Source of the DNA: Caryophanales bacterium UBA7581
GTDB taxonomy: Bacteria; Bacillota_I; Bacilli_A; RFN20; CAG-826
Direction of reading: 5' to 3'
DNA length: 12,203 nt
Assembly (NCBI GenBank): GCA_002477825.1
Contig: DLKT01000019.1
Coordinates: forward strand, 13,713 to 25,915
Shown: piece after piece, positions 1 to 8,399 of the stretch
How positions within the stretch are numbered: the first letter of the stretch is position 1
How the letters are laid out: each line of letters starts with the position of its first letter
Made by a program: the position numbers and the translations under genes
Notes under the pieces: generated by a model
Seen by the model: only the letters and a program-made list of their open reading frames with translations
Told to the model about the DNA's origin: nothing
The model's database searches: none

Positions 1-5
1 GAAAA

Positions 6-992
6 ATGGATGAATATAACGAATTAGTAAAGCAACTTATTCCCATGGAAGACGCTGATTGGCTTTATCATTTATATGAACAAACTGAAATAAAAGATTC
101 TAATCGCGAACTTGAAAATGAACATCAAATTTTTTATGATTTCATTCAGCAACCTGAAATCTTTATGCCTTTAGGCTTAGAATATATTCTAAATCTTTTT
201 ATCGTTGCTAAAGAAACGGACAAAGAAAGAATATTAAAGATTTTAGTATGTTATATAGCAAAAGCTAAAGAATTATATCAACAATACTCTTCTAATTTTA
301 ATATCGAATATATTTATCAATATGCCTTACTCTACGAATTCTATATTGAAGTCCCTTTTTCTATTGTTCGTTACGTTCAAGATAACGATGGCTTACTTGC
401 TTTAAAAGCCTATCAAGAAAGTATACATTTTCCTTATGATGAAGATCACGCCTATCATAATTTAGAAGCAATCAAAGATGTTCTTGTTGAGGCGCCCTAT
501 TATTTAATTACTTTTTATTTAGAAGCCAAAAATCATCAAACAAAAAAAACTTATGAACTTCTTAAAAAAGAATTTTTTGGTAAGCACATGCAGTATGACG
601 ATTTATTTATTGAAACGAGTTATCACTTAATTCTTGAAAATGAATACATCTTCGCTTATGATTGTTTATCGTTTTTAGAAGGAAGTCTTCCTTCGCTTTC
701 ATCTGATTATGAAATTTCTTATTACTATTTACTCTTATATCTTTATTCTAAAAAAGGTTCACCAACTCAAGATGAAAAGAAAAAGCAAAGAACCATTCAA
801 AGGATTCAATATCTTTTTTCTAGTTTAAATCAAAGTAGTTTTCAAATTAGTAAAGAAGATTATCCTCGTCTTTATGAATTTTTAGACAAAGATCCACTCT
901 TTGTAATTCGACCAAATATAAGTTTATCTGATTTTCCTAATTTGCTAAAAAAGAATGTTCAGCTTTATCAATTTCATTTTCGTGTCCGCTAA
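6..992 (+). CDS. Uncharacterised helical protein, possibly 5'-incomplete
   Basis: I do not recognise this 328-residue protein. It is rich in Tyr, Leu, Glu and Lys, and reads as a run of amphipathic helices with no signal peptide, transmembrane segment or obvious catalytic motif, so a soluble cytoplasmic protein with helical-repeat (TPR-like) architecture is plausible but unproven. A Lys-rich stretch at about residues 258-266 looks like a linker. The ATG at position 6 is the first one visible, but the frame is still open back to base 1, so the true start and the ribosome binding site may lie outside the window. It is convergent with the pyrophosphohydrolase gene and separated from it by a repeat-rich spacer, which suggests it belongs to the neighbouring chromosome and not to the defence operon. 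Coding status is well supported by the long uninterrupted frame. Confidence 0.75.
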   Translation: MDEYNELVKQLIPMEDADWLYHLYEQTEIKDSNRELENEHQIFYDFIQQPEIFMPLGLEYILNLFIVAKETDKERILKILVCYIAKAKELYQQYSSNFNIEYIYQYALLYEFYIEVPFSIVRYVQDNDGLLALKAYQESIHFPYDEDHAYHNLEAIKDVLVEAPYYLITFYLEAKNHQTKKTYELLKKEFFGKHMQYDDLFIETSYHLILENEYIFAYDCLSFLEGSLPSLSSDYEISYYYLLLYLYSKKGSPTQDEKKKQRTIQRIQYLFSSLNQSSFQISKEDYPRLYEFLDKDPLFVIRPNISLSDFPNLLKKNVQLYQFHFRVR

Positions 993-1013
993 TACATTTT
1001 AATCGTTTAATTT

Positions 1014-1054
1014 CTACTCGAAAAACTTCCTAAAATAAAAAGTTTTTCGAGTAG
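1014..1054 (+). terminator. Hairpin 21 bp after the first gene, candidate intrinsic terminator
   Basis: A perfect 15-bp inverted repeat (1014-1028 CTACTCGAAAAACTT pairing with 1040-1054) encloses an 11-nt loop. It starts 21 bp after the TAA of the plus-strand gene and is followed by a T-rich stretch (1055-1065). This is a plausible rho-independent terminator for that gene, although the stem is AT-rich. The same arm sequence recurs 90-130 bp further on, so this hairpin is also part of a larger repeat element. Confidence 0.5.
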
Positions 1055-1185
1055 CTTTTATTTTGTGCTTCTAAAGTCAATGAGCTTATTTATGAAAATA
1101 TTTGATTTTAACCGCATTTTTCGCCAAAAAACGCTATTTTTGCGCTACTCGAAAAAAAGTTGAAAAAAGAAAGTTTTTCGAGTAG
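1014..1185. repeat. Nested inverted-repeat element with four related arms
   Basis: Two hairpins share the same arm sequence. The first is 1014-1028 with 1040-1054 (15 bp). The second is 1145-1156 with 1174-1185 (12 bp, 17-nt loop). The outermost arms, 1014-1028 and 1171-1185, are also a perfect 15-bp inverted repeat, and the two right-hand arms are identical over 16 bases. The interior (1110-1144) has a short C/G-flanked T-run motif occurring twice. No coding frame or convincing target-site duplication is visible. It could be a REP/MITE-like non-coding repeat or a duplicated terminator; its position between convergent genes fits either. Confidence 0.7.
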
Positions 1186-1212
1186 ACAAATTGTATTATC
1201 ACTAACATAAAT

Positions 1213-1262
1213 AAAAAAAGACAAGATATTTAGGATTTATTCGTTCCTTATCTAGTCTTTTT
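1213..1262 (-). terminator. Intrinsic terminator of the pyrophosphohydrolase gene
   Basis: Positions 1249-1262 pair with 1215-1228 (14 bp with one mismatch), and the stem can be extended inside the loop by AGGA (1232-1235) pairing with TCCT (1245-1248). On the minus strand the transcript ends in seven U residues (1213-1219). It begins only a few bases after the stop codon of the gene ending at 1268. A five-T run at the other end means it could also work weakly on the plus strand. Confidence 0.8.
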
Positions 1263-1267
1263 ACACA

Positions 1268-1594
1268 TTATAATTTATCGTATTTCGTCGACTTTCCTTT
1301 ACATTTTTCTACTGGATATTTTTGTTCTACCTTTTTTAGCTTATCTAGAACAATTGTTTTAATATCCACATCTAGAACTATTGCCATTTGAATGCAATAG
1401 TTAATGACATCCGCTAATTCTTCATAGACTGCATTTTGATCAAAATGCTCTTCATCCCATTGGAAACATTCTAATAATTCATTAGCTTCAATGGAAATAG
1501 ATTTAGCTAAATTAGCAGGTGTATGAAATTGATCCCAATCCCTTTCTTTGGTAAACTGACTGATTTTTGTTTTTAATTCTTCTAATGCATCCAT
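1268..1594 (-). CDS. MazG-like / dCTPase-like nucleotide pyrophosphohydrolase
   Basis: This 108-residue protein has the single-domain all-alpha NTP pyrophosphohydrolase architecture of the MazG/RS21-C6 (dCTPase) group, which hydrolyses (d)NTPs to the monophosphate and pyrophosphate. The Mg-binding acidic pattern is visible: E36-x-x-E39 on one helix and E59-x-x-D62 on the next. The N-terminal W20-x-x-F23-H24-T25-P26 segment and the C-terminal KYP (about residues 92-94) followed by KGKSTKY are typical of the small RS21-C6-like members, and the length is normal for them. An AAGGAGA Shine-Dalgarno 8 bases upstream fixes the ATG. It is on the same strand as the seven-gene operon, 86 bp after its last stop, and is followed by its own terminator. 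A housekeeping role in nucleotide-pool sanitation is most likely; cotranscription with the defence genes is possible because I see no terminator in the 86-bp gap. Confidence 0.9.
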   Translation of the reverse strand: MDALEELKTKISQFTKERDWDQFHTPANLAKSISIEANELLECFQWDEEHFDQNAVYEELADVINYCIQMAIVLDVDIKTIVLDKLKKVEQKYPVEKCKGKSTKYDKL

Positions 1595-1602
1595 AGCCGG
1601 TG

Positions 1603-1609
1603 TCTCCTT
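1603..1609 (-). promoter_or_regulatory. Ribosome binding site of the pyrophosphohydrolase gene
   Basis: AAGGAGA on the minus strand, 8 bases before the ATG at 1594, is a near-consensus Shine-Dalgarno that decides the start. In the 86-bp AT-rich gap upstream a TATTAT hexamer (1648-1653) could serve as a -10, but no convincing -35 accompanies it. Confidence 0.75.
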
Positions 1610-1680
1610 ATTAAAGTATAAAAGTTTTATTTGATATAAATTTTAAAATAATACATAAAGTTTATAAATAGAAAGATTAT

Positions 1681-2562
1681 TTATCCTTCATCAATTTCAA
1701 ATTCTTCTTTTTCATAAAATGAAAGAAGTTCTTCAAAGGAAATAATAATTCCTGATTTTTCTAAAAGATCTTTTCTAGTATCAAATAATTTCTTTAACTC
1801 TTCTCTCATGTCTTTTCCATAATGAAGTTTTCTATGGCATAGTGGGCACAAGCATACAATATTTGCATCTACATCTAGACTTGTTTTAAATAATTCCTGT
1901 TTTTGTAGTGGAATCAAATGATGAGCCTCCATATACCTTTTTCCGTTTTTGCAAAAAAAAGTTTGATGGCAATTATCTATATTGCATTCATAATTAGAAA
2001 TCACAATAGCTCTTTTTGCCTTAGTTCTATTTCTCCTATATTTTCTTTGTATTCCATCAATTAATTCCGGAATGTTTTCTGGCAAATAAATCGGCTCTCC
2101 GACACTCGCTTCATCTATATTATTTGAATTAATCAAATGGCTCATATTTAGTTCAATATAATTGGAATACTTTAATAAAAATTCGTTATAAATATCGTTC
2201 TTTGCACCATATTGCTCAACAAATTTTAAAAATTTTCTAACAAAAGATATTTTGGGGGTTCCATCCTCTTCAATGCATTCTTTCCAAATAGGTAAGCATT
2301 TTGTTTTTCCAGCGCTCAAATTTGCACCATTGTTGGAATTATCTATATTAGCATAATTCATAAAACGTAAACCAACACTATCATTAGTTCTACTATTACC
2401 CGTCATTTTTCTTAAATCATTTGCAAATAAGATGTAATCCTTTTTTCGTGTATTTTTTTTATATATAAAAAAGTAGTACCCTAAAGTAATTATAAGTTCC
2501 TCTTTTCCCCATGGAACCGATTTGTCTTTCTTACAACTTAAAAGGCTATTTTTGCTACTCAT
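1681..2562 (-). CDS. HNH endonuclease, McrA-like, last gene of the defence operon
   Basis: A 293-residue protein with a C-terminal HNH (beta-beta-alpha-metal) nuclease domain at about residues 190-247. Visible residues are the zinc pair C193/C198, the catalytic A-H214-H215, N234, the second zinc pair C239-P-L-C242, and H243/H247. The order C..C, HH, N, CxxCH, H is that of restriction-type HNH enzymes. The N-terminal half (about 15-135) begins with a W-x-x-E-E-L helix and carries an R-x-N-D-S-V segment, a layout seen in many HNH restriction proteins and presumably used for DNA or target recognition. Its ATG overlaps the TGA of the AIPR gene (ATGA, 4 bp), so the two are probably translationally coupled. 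All catalytic residues are present, so activity is expected. It likely cuts DNA as an effector of the system, but it could instead be a separate restriction enzyme captured at the operon end. Confidence 0.9.
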   Translation of the reverse strand: MSSKNSLLSCKKDKSVPWGKEELIITLGYYFFIYKKNTRKKDYILFANDLRKMTGNSRTNDSVGLRFMNYANIDNSNNGANLSAGKTKCLPIWKECIEEDGTPKISFVRKFLKFVEQYGAKNDIYNEFLLKYSNYIELNMSHLINSNNIDEASVGEPIYLPENIPELIDGIQRKYRRNRTKAKRAIVISNYECNIDNCHQTFFCKNGKRYMEAHHLIPLQKQELFKTSLDVDANIVCLCPLCHRKLHYGKDMREELKKLFDTRKDLLEKSGIIISFEELLSFYEKEEFEIDEG

Positions 2563-4667
2563 AAAATGCCTTCTCCTAAATATTTATCCATTTTTAATTT
2601 CAGTGTCCATATTTCTTTTGCTTGCTTTTTTGTAAGCATAAGATATTGTTGTAAGCAATATTTAATTGCAATTTCACATAGTTGCAATTCATATGAATTT
2701 AATTCCCCTAATTGTGATCCGACTTGTTTAACTTTTTCCCAAAAACTAGAACCTAATTTAAAAATTTCTATTTCACTAGCTAATTCATTAGTAGTTCTTT
2801 GATCAGCTCGAGCGATTCGAGTTTCTACCTCTTTATCATCTTTTGTTATTAATTGTGTTTTTGTTTCAGCGGAAAGTATATATTCAATTTCATTTAATTT
2901 ATTCCAACACATTTCTCTTTTGGCGTACTCACCAATGTTAAGAATTTGTCTATTAGGATCATTCAATATATCATATACAATTTTGGCAATGTTGGCCAAG
3001 TCAGCCTTATATTCTTCTAAACAAGATTGTTTTTCCCATATTCTTCTATAATTAACACATAATCCTAGTTTTTTTACTTCATAAACAAATTTAGAAAATG
3101 TATATGGTACAAGCTGTGCTCTATATCCCTTATTATTCTGATACCATTCTTCATTGCTAATTATTTTTTCTATTTCTTTGAATAAAATGGCCTTTGCAAT
3201 TAATTCTTTAAAGTACTCTTCATTAAATTTTAAGTTAGACTTATCCCATTCTTTTTCCATGATGATTTGAAATTTCGTCATGTTTACTTCTGCGCCCCAT
3301 GCAACATCAAAAGGTCTCATCTCTGATGCATTAATATATTTAGCTAAATCTGTTTTTGTAAATTTTTGGGCTTTAGGACATAACATTTCCAATTTTTCTC
3401 TTTCATTTTTAGTTTTAAGTTTCATTTTTGCTTGCTCATATTGTCCACGTGCTCTTTCAAAGAACCATATCGTTTGAATTGTAGAATTTGGTGAAATAGG
3501 TGTTTTAATTTTTCTAGAAAACTCTTCAATTCTTGTATAAAAAGGGTGATTAGAATTTAAATCAGCATTTGTTACTTTATTTTGCTTATTAGCATACTTT
3601 GAAATCAAGCGAATTAATTCCGCCGTTTGAGAAGAATCTTTTATTAAGGACAGCTTCATTTGAACAAATATGCCAGATAAATCAGCATTATTTTTTATTA
3701 CTGCAGCAGCAAGAGATGCAGTGGTTTGGCCACCATTAATTATTTGCAAATTTTTAAATTCAGTAATGAACATTTCGCCAGAAATATATTCAATTTTTAT
3801 ATCTTCAGCAATTGTAGCAATACCATTGTTATAGGCAAAAAACCTAGATTTATTATACAATATAGTATTTAAAATTCCTTTATTTATTTCGCCTCTCGTG
3901 TTTAAAAATGATCTTACATTGCTTTCAAGCAATCTGGCCGAGTATTGCAAATATATATCAGCTAAAAATTTCCCTGGAACTATTGCAAGATAAGAATTAT
4001 AATCTTCAGCATTAATATCTGCTTTAATACAAGGAATACCTTTATCTATTCCATATTCGTTTGTATGAATCACAATATCCTCACGCTTAAAGGAAGCAGA
4101 TTTTGTTTCAAAAATTCCCTCAATATCTAAAAGAGTCAAATCTATATTAAACTCTATATTTCCAATTATAACCGGTTTTAATCCTATAGTAGTCTTAAGT
4201 TTTTCGCTTTTTTTATTTGTCGATATGATGATTAAATGTAATTTCTTGACTAATGAAATTTTTTTCACAATTTCTCTTGCAACTTGAGTAACAGGATTAC
4301 TATCAGCAGAATCTTTGAAGTAACCTTTTAGAGTATTATGAATAAAATTTTCCATTGCTAAAGCCTTTTGATTAATAAAATCTTTATTAATAAATTGCAT
4401 TTCTCCATCATTAAAATCCGAAATAAGTAAATGAATTGTATTGATTGATAACTCTAAATATGAAGCGTCAATTCTCATATTTCTAAATTGCGCATTTGTC
4501 GTTTTATATTCTATAAAGGTATTGTCAAGATCACTTAAAATTCCAAAATCATTAATCAATATATCTTTACAATAATCGATAAAAACCTCTTGAGGATATT
4601 CCGAATCAATAAGTGATTGGCTTTTGATATCATTAATCAAATCTGCTCTAAATTCTTCAAGATTCAT
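2559..4667 (-). CDS. AIPR-family phage-resistance protein
   Basis: A 702-residue protein of the AIPR family (abortive infection phage resistance). The diagnostic block is clear: L-E-S-N-V-R-S-F-L (about 247-255), F-F-A-Y-N-N-G-I (276-283), Q-I-I-N-G-G-Q-T-T-A-S-L (308-319), and the K-Y-A-N-K-Q-N-K-V segment around 357-365. The N-terminal part (R65-I-D67 through I82-S-D84-F-N86) looks like the beta-hairpin of a PD-(D/E)XK-like fold in which the expected Lys is not seen; this is my inference. AIPR proteins occur in restriction-like and abortive-infection operons, but their biochemical activity is not settled. An AAGGGAG-type Shine-Dalgarno precedes the ATG at 4667, 1 bp after the upstream stop, and the gene overlaps the HNH gene by 4 bp. 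It matches the A component of MutL-Z1-AIPR (Mza) systems. Full length, with no frameshift seen. Confidence 0.93.
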   Translation of the reverse strand: MNLEEFRADLINDIKSQSLIDSEYPQEVFIDYCKDILINDFGILSDLDNTFIEYKTTNAQFRNMRIDASYLELSINTIHLLISDFNDGEMQFINKDFINQKALAMENFIHNTLKGYFKDSADSNPVTQVAREIVKKISLVKKLHLIIISTNKKSEKLKTTIGLKPVIIGNIEFNIDLTLLDIEGIFETKSASFKREDIVIHTNEYGIDKGIPCIKADINAEDYNSYLAIVPGKFLADIYLQYSARLLESNVRSFLNTRGEINKGILNTILYNKSRFFAYNNGIATIAEDIKIEYISGEMFITEFKNLQIINGGQTTASLAAAVIKNNADLSGIFVQMKLSLIKDSSQTAELIRLISKYANKQNKVTNADLNSNHPFYTRIEEFSRKIKTPISPNSTIQTIWFFERARGQYEQAKMKLKTKNEREKLEMLCPKAQKFTKTDLAKYINASEMRPFDVAWGAEVNMTKFQIIMEKEWDKSNLKFNEEYFKELIAKAILFKEIEKIISNEEWYQNNKGYRAQLVPYTFSKFVYEVKKLGLCVNYRRIWEKQSCLEEYKADLANIAKIVYDILNDPNRQILNIGEYAKREMCWNKLNEIEYILSAETKTQLITKDDKEVETRIARADQRTTNELASEIEIFKLGSSFWEKVKQVGSQLGELNSYELQLCEIAIKYCLQQYLMLTKKQAKEIWTLKLKMDKYLGEGIL

Positions 4668-4668
4668 T

Positions 4669-5604
4669 TCATTCCAACTCCCTTAAATATTTTTTTAGCA
4701 TTTTTAAAACTAGTTCATAACAAACATTATTTATTACTTCAGCATTAATATCTCTTTCACGTAATATTGGAAAATCCTCTGTTACAATATAGTTCTCAAC
4801 CTTATGTACCTGATAGTTCTTATCCCCTAAATCATCACAAAAATCATACCCTATTTCAGAAAGTTTATTTAAAAATGTATCTTTCATCTCAATATCTGAA
4901 ATAGAAGAAATAATAAATTGACAAAGCTTGTTAATGGTTGAATATTCTGCATTGTATGAATCTGACATTTCTTCAACATATATAACAATTAAATGACCAT
5001 CATAATCTGAGGACAATTGTTGAATAGAGGATATTTTAACCACCGCTGCTCCAACATTTATTGTTTTTATTTCAAACCAATTATCATCAATAGCAAAGTC
5101 TTTGCTGTATTTTTCAGGGCCGCTCCAACATTCAATTGCTTTTTCAAAAGAATAATGAGTAGAGAGAAAAGCTTTTATAAAGTACAATTCACCATATAAA
5201 CCTTTTGCTCTCTCAGGTGATAAAGGACTCTTTGTTTTTTTAAATAACGCAAGCCAAGTTCTGAATCGCATTTTTAGTTTAGAAAGAGCAATGGTTTCAT
5301 CCATTTCATTGATAACACAAGAAATCATATCCTCTCCAAAAGTACAAAACACAGAAAGTAGAGAATCGTTCTTCAAATCAAAACATGTCCAGTAATTGTT
5401 TTCATTTGAATTTCCTTGAACAACAACAATATTTTTTGTGTTACCACTGATATCTGGTGATTTTGATGATAAAAAAGATATTCTATAAAATCCATCCTTT
5501 GTTATTCCATAAAATGCCTTTATTTTGCCTTTAAAATTTATAGGAAATTGTGAATTCTTTATATTTCTATTTAATTCAAGAAACTTCTTATTTAAATCAA
5601 ACAT
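4669..5604 (-). CDS. PD-(D/E)XK nuclease-like protein, DUF4420 type
   Basis: A 311-residue protein matching the putative PD-(D/E)XK family known as DUF4420. The core is residues 132-181: G-L-Y-G-E139-L opens the helix that usually carries the first acidic residue, followed by W160-S-G-P163, then D169-F, then E178-I-K180. The D...ExK arrangement with the upstream Glu is the complete metal-dependent nuclease signature, so catalytic competence is likely. The N-terminal 120 residues form a beta-rich region followed by helices, probably an interaction or DNA-contact module. A GAGGAG Shine-Dalgarno precedes the ATG at 5604, 2 bp after the Z1 stop, and the AIPR gene starts 1 bp after its own stop. 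The fixed Z1-DUF4420-AIPR order is characteristic of Mza-like and MORC-associated restriction neighbourhoods, in which this protein is the presumed DNA-cleaving subunit. Confidence 0.9.
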   Translation of the reverse strand: MFDLNKKFLELNRNIKNSQFPINFKGKIKAFYGITKDGFYRISFLSSKSPDISGNTKNIVVVQGNSNENNYWTCFDLKNDSLLSVFCTFGEDMISCVINEMDETIALSKLKMRFRTWLALFKKTKSPLSPERAKGLYGELYFIKAFLSTHYSFEKAIECWSGPEKYSKDFAIDDNWFEIKTINVGAAVVKISSIQQLSSDYDGHLIVIYVEEMSDSYNAEYSTINKLCQFIISSISDIEMKDTFLNKLSEIGYDFCDDLGDKNYQVHKVENYIVTEDFPILRERDINAEVINNVCYELVLKMLKKYLRELE

Positions 5605-5606
5605 TT

Positions 5607-8399
5607 TTACTCCTCATTTCTCTTTGAATATTCTGCTAGTTTTATTTTATTAATCCTGAATTTATGAATAACTTTCCCTTCTGTCCCAGCAAACCCAACG
5701 CCAAAGCCAATAACCCAATCTCCATTTTTAAATTGTTTAATCAATTCTTCTTTCTCTGGTAAATAATCCGACTCTTCACCTGGTTTATCTTGACTTAATT
5801 TAATTGGAAGAATTATAAATAAAGGTTTTCTGCCCCTAACACTCAAATAATCTTTTGCAATGGGAGCTTTGTATTCTTTTGTTGAAGCTCCTTTTTTTGA
5901 TGGCCTTTTTTTTGCTAACTCTTTAGCTTCTTCTATTTGTTCTTCTGTTAATCCAGCATTAAATATTCCAGGCTCTAATAATCTATTATTATTCTTGGAA
6001 ATTCTTATAATATCTTCATCTGGTTCAAGAGTAAAAGAACGCTTAACTGGAGATATTCGCAGACATTCATTTTCATCCTCATCGTAAAGTCTAAATTTTT
6101 CGCCCATGTCATCTTCACCGGTAGCAAAGACAATATCCCATTTTTTATAGTACTCACCCTTTCTAATAAAATCAGTCAAATTATCAACATCAAACTTTTT
6201 ATTTTCAAGTGGTATTTTTAATTTTATAATCAAATCCGCAAGATCTGTATTTGAAACATCTTTTATCATATATCTGCCATGTTCATATTGTTTGATTTTT
6301 TTACCTTTAATTGATAATTCCTTTACAAACAACTGTACTGCGGATAAATTACTTTTATTTTTTTCTAAGTCCTTAAATAGTTTCGATGTATCAATATCAA
6401 CGCCTGAATAATTTAATACGTGCTCTATTCCCCTAGAATTATATAATTTATTTCTTGAAGTGATTAAAAGATTAGTTTCCAAAGTTTCCGGACTTTCTCT
6501 GACCATTAATCCAAAATCTTTTGGCGTTTCTCCTTGAATTTCCATCACCCTTAGTTGTGAGTCGAAATTATCTAGTGCTTCAACAACAGCACCAAAACAG
6601 TCAAAACTATTTTGTGACATATAAATTGTACATATGTCTTCATAATTTGGCCGGTAACCGAACCATCTGCACATTTGTAAGAGAGTATCATAAGCAGACG
6701 AATTCCTATTATAATAGCTCGTCATTAGTCCTTCTAAAGTGAGTCCTCTAGATAACATATAACCTCCTACAATGATTACTCTTGCACCAGTTTCTTTATA
6801 TTTTTTATAATTGAAACGTTGATCTTCTTTTTGCTTGCTATTCATTATCACGACTACAAATTTTGATATTTCATCATATAAGAGGGCTTTCAAGCTTTCA
6901 AAGCTTATTTCATCTCGAATAGTCTTTTCTTCTCGGCCATATCGTGATATAGGTGTATTGAACAATGGGTCGTGATTATATATATCGAAAATACGTCTAA
7001 ATTCTTTATCTTGAAGATATCTATCTGTATTATCATACTGCAATATAATATCTTTTAAACTTTGAACATAGTCCTGAACCAATTCAACCAATCGCTCTTG
7101 TACTGGAGTGAATGGACTTGCATTTATTATCATACTTCTATGCTTTTTATCATCTTCACGAAAAGTACGTATACAATTTGAAATTAAAAAAGTGCATATT
7201 GCTTTTTTTAATGAATTTGGTATTTGTAAAGGATAATAGTCCTTCTTATGTTTAGCAGGTATATGATATTCTTCACCTTCATCAATGATTTTAATATGCC
7301 TACTATTATTTCGAAACACCTTATCTATTCCAAAATAAATATCACTATTTGACTTTAATCTATGAATAAAATCGCTTGGAAATAAATCATCAAACTCTTT
7401 TATACTATCCGGATTAATAAAAACATTTGCAAATGGAGTAGCAGTATATCCAACATAAGAAGCACAATCAAAATTATTATATATTTCTCTTATTAAGCGA
7501 TTGATAGTAGATGGATCTTCTTCTTGCTCTTCTTTTTTGGAAGGACGCCTTGTATTTACGCTTGCATTATCACACTCATCATCTATAATCAAAATATTAT
7601 TACCAGATACATTTGGCTGTCCGGGTTTTAGCCATTTTTTCACTGATTCAAGAACTCTTTTGTTCTTTTTTACAACAAGTATCTGTGGCATTTTAAAATC
7701 AGAGGAAATGCAATTTACAGCTGTAAAATCCTCCAAATCAGTCGTAAATGGAATGGCATAATGCTTTTTTTCATCTACTCCAACACCTGTATAAGTTATG
7801 CTCTCCTTACGACCAATTGTGGAACTAATCGCCCCTATTATTCCTTCATCAACTCTTTCTTGAGTTTGTATTCTTAAAGATTCAGTCGTACCTGTCAAGA
7901 TTAAAATGATTTTATAGCCATAATCACATGCTAAATTAGCGAGGGCCAGATAATTTGATGTTTTACCTGATTGAACATCTCCCATAACTAACCCACGCTT
8001 CTTTTCATTTGCATCAGGATTCGAACAAAGTGACAAAACTTTTTCTGCCTCTTTCACAATTGACTGAATAGTACTATTACTATAACGATTGCTTAATAGA
8101 TACTTTTCATATCTTCTTTGGTATTGATGCTCTGATTCTTGCATTACTCTTTTCTTTCTGATTAGCCAAGTTTCATCATTGCTTTTATTTTCTACAATTG
8201 TGATGCTTGGATCAAATGTACTAGTACCAAATTTTTTTTCATATAAATATATAATTTTTTCAATGTCTTCATTTGAAAAATCAACTAGAACTCTAAAATC
8301 CTGCCTTATAAGATTATCTAACTCTTCATGACTTTTACTTTTAAATTCCAACAACCTTGCAATTATATCTACTATTTTTTCAATTTTTTTATCTTCCAT
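5607..8399 (-). CDS. Z1-domain superfamily II helicase/ATPase
   Basis: A 930-residue protein with the Z1 superfamily II ATPase module. A helical N-terminal region (about 1-130) is followed by Walker A G140-D-V-Q-S-G-K146-T147, Walker B I272-D273-D274-E275-C-D277, motif III-like Y-T319-A-T321-P-F-A-N, the second-lobe motif G545-G-Y-M-L-S-R551-G-L-T554-L-E556, and the arginine-finger region Q575-M-C-R578-W-F-G-Y-R583. The family consensus at the third position of the last motif is usually Gly, here Cys577. The C-terminal 90 residues (P-L-F-I-I-L-P onwards) form the conserved Z1 end domain. It probably uses ATP to translocate on or remodel DNA for the nucleases. GGAGATGA before the ATG at 8399 lies inside the end of the GHKL gene, with which it overlaps by 11 bp, indicating translational coupling and possibly a stoichiometric complex of the two ATPases. 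Confidence 0.95.
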   Translation of the reverse strand: MEDKKIEKIVDIIARLLEFKSKSHEELDNLIRQDFRVLVDFSNEDIEKIIYLYEKKFGTSTFDPSITIVENKSNDETWLIRKKRVMQESEHQYQRRYEKYLLSNRYSNSTIQSIVKEAEKVLSLCSNPDANEKKRGLVMGDVQSGKTSNYLALANLACDYGYKIILILTGTTESLRIQTQERVDEGIIGAISSTIGRKESITYTGVGVDEKKHYAIPFTTDLEDFTAVNCISSDFKMPQILVVKKNKRVLESVKKWLKPGQPNVSGNNILIIDDECDNASVNTRRPSKKEEQEEDPSTINRLIREIYNNFDCASYVGYTATPFANVFINPDSIKEFDDLFPSDFIHRLKSNSDIYFGIDKVFRNNSRHIKIIDEGEEYHIPAKHKKDYYPLQIPNSLKKAICTFLISNCIRTFREDDKKHRSMIINASPFTPVQERLVELVQDYVQSLKDIILQYDNTDRYLQDKEFRRIFDIYNHDPLFNTPISRYGREEKTIRDEISFESLKALLYDEISKFVVVIMNSKQKEDQRFNYKKYKETGARVIIVGGYMLSRGLTLEGLMTSYYNRNSSAYDTLLQMCRWFGYRPNYEDICTIYMSQNSFDCFGAVVEALDNFDSQLRVMEIQGETPKDFGLMVRESPETLETNLLITSRNKLYNSRGIEHVLNYSGVDIDTSKLFKDLEKNKSNLSAVQLFVKELSIKGKKIKQYEHGRYMIKDVSNTDLADLIIKLKIPLENKKFDVDNLTDFIRKGEYYKKWDIVFATGEDDMGEKFRLYDEDENECLRISPVKRSFTLEPDEDIIRISKNNNRLLEPGIFNAGLTEEQIEEAKELAKKRPSKKGASTKEYKAPIAKDYLSVRGRKPLFIILPIKLSQDKPGEESDYLPEKEELIKQFKNGDWVIGFGVGFAGTEGKVIHKFRINKIKLAEYSKRNEE

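Noticed and set aside
1014..1185. CRISPR array or transposon with terminal inverted repeats
   Set aside because: The repeats are inverted and irregularly spaced, not direct and regular; no transposase and no clear target-site duplication are present.
1615..1620. TATACT as a -10 box for the pyrophosphohydrolase gene
   Set aside because: Transcription would start inside the Shine-Dalgarno at 1603-1609, and no -35 lies at the right distance.
2566..2802. 78-codon open frame on the plus strand opposite the AIPR gene end
   Set aside because: Shadow of the AIPR reading frame with no motif or convincing ribosome binding site.
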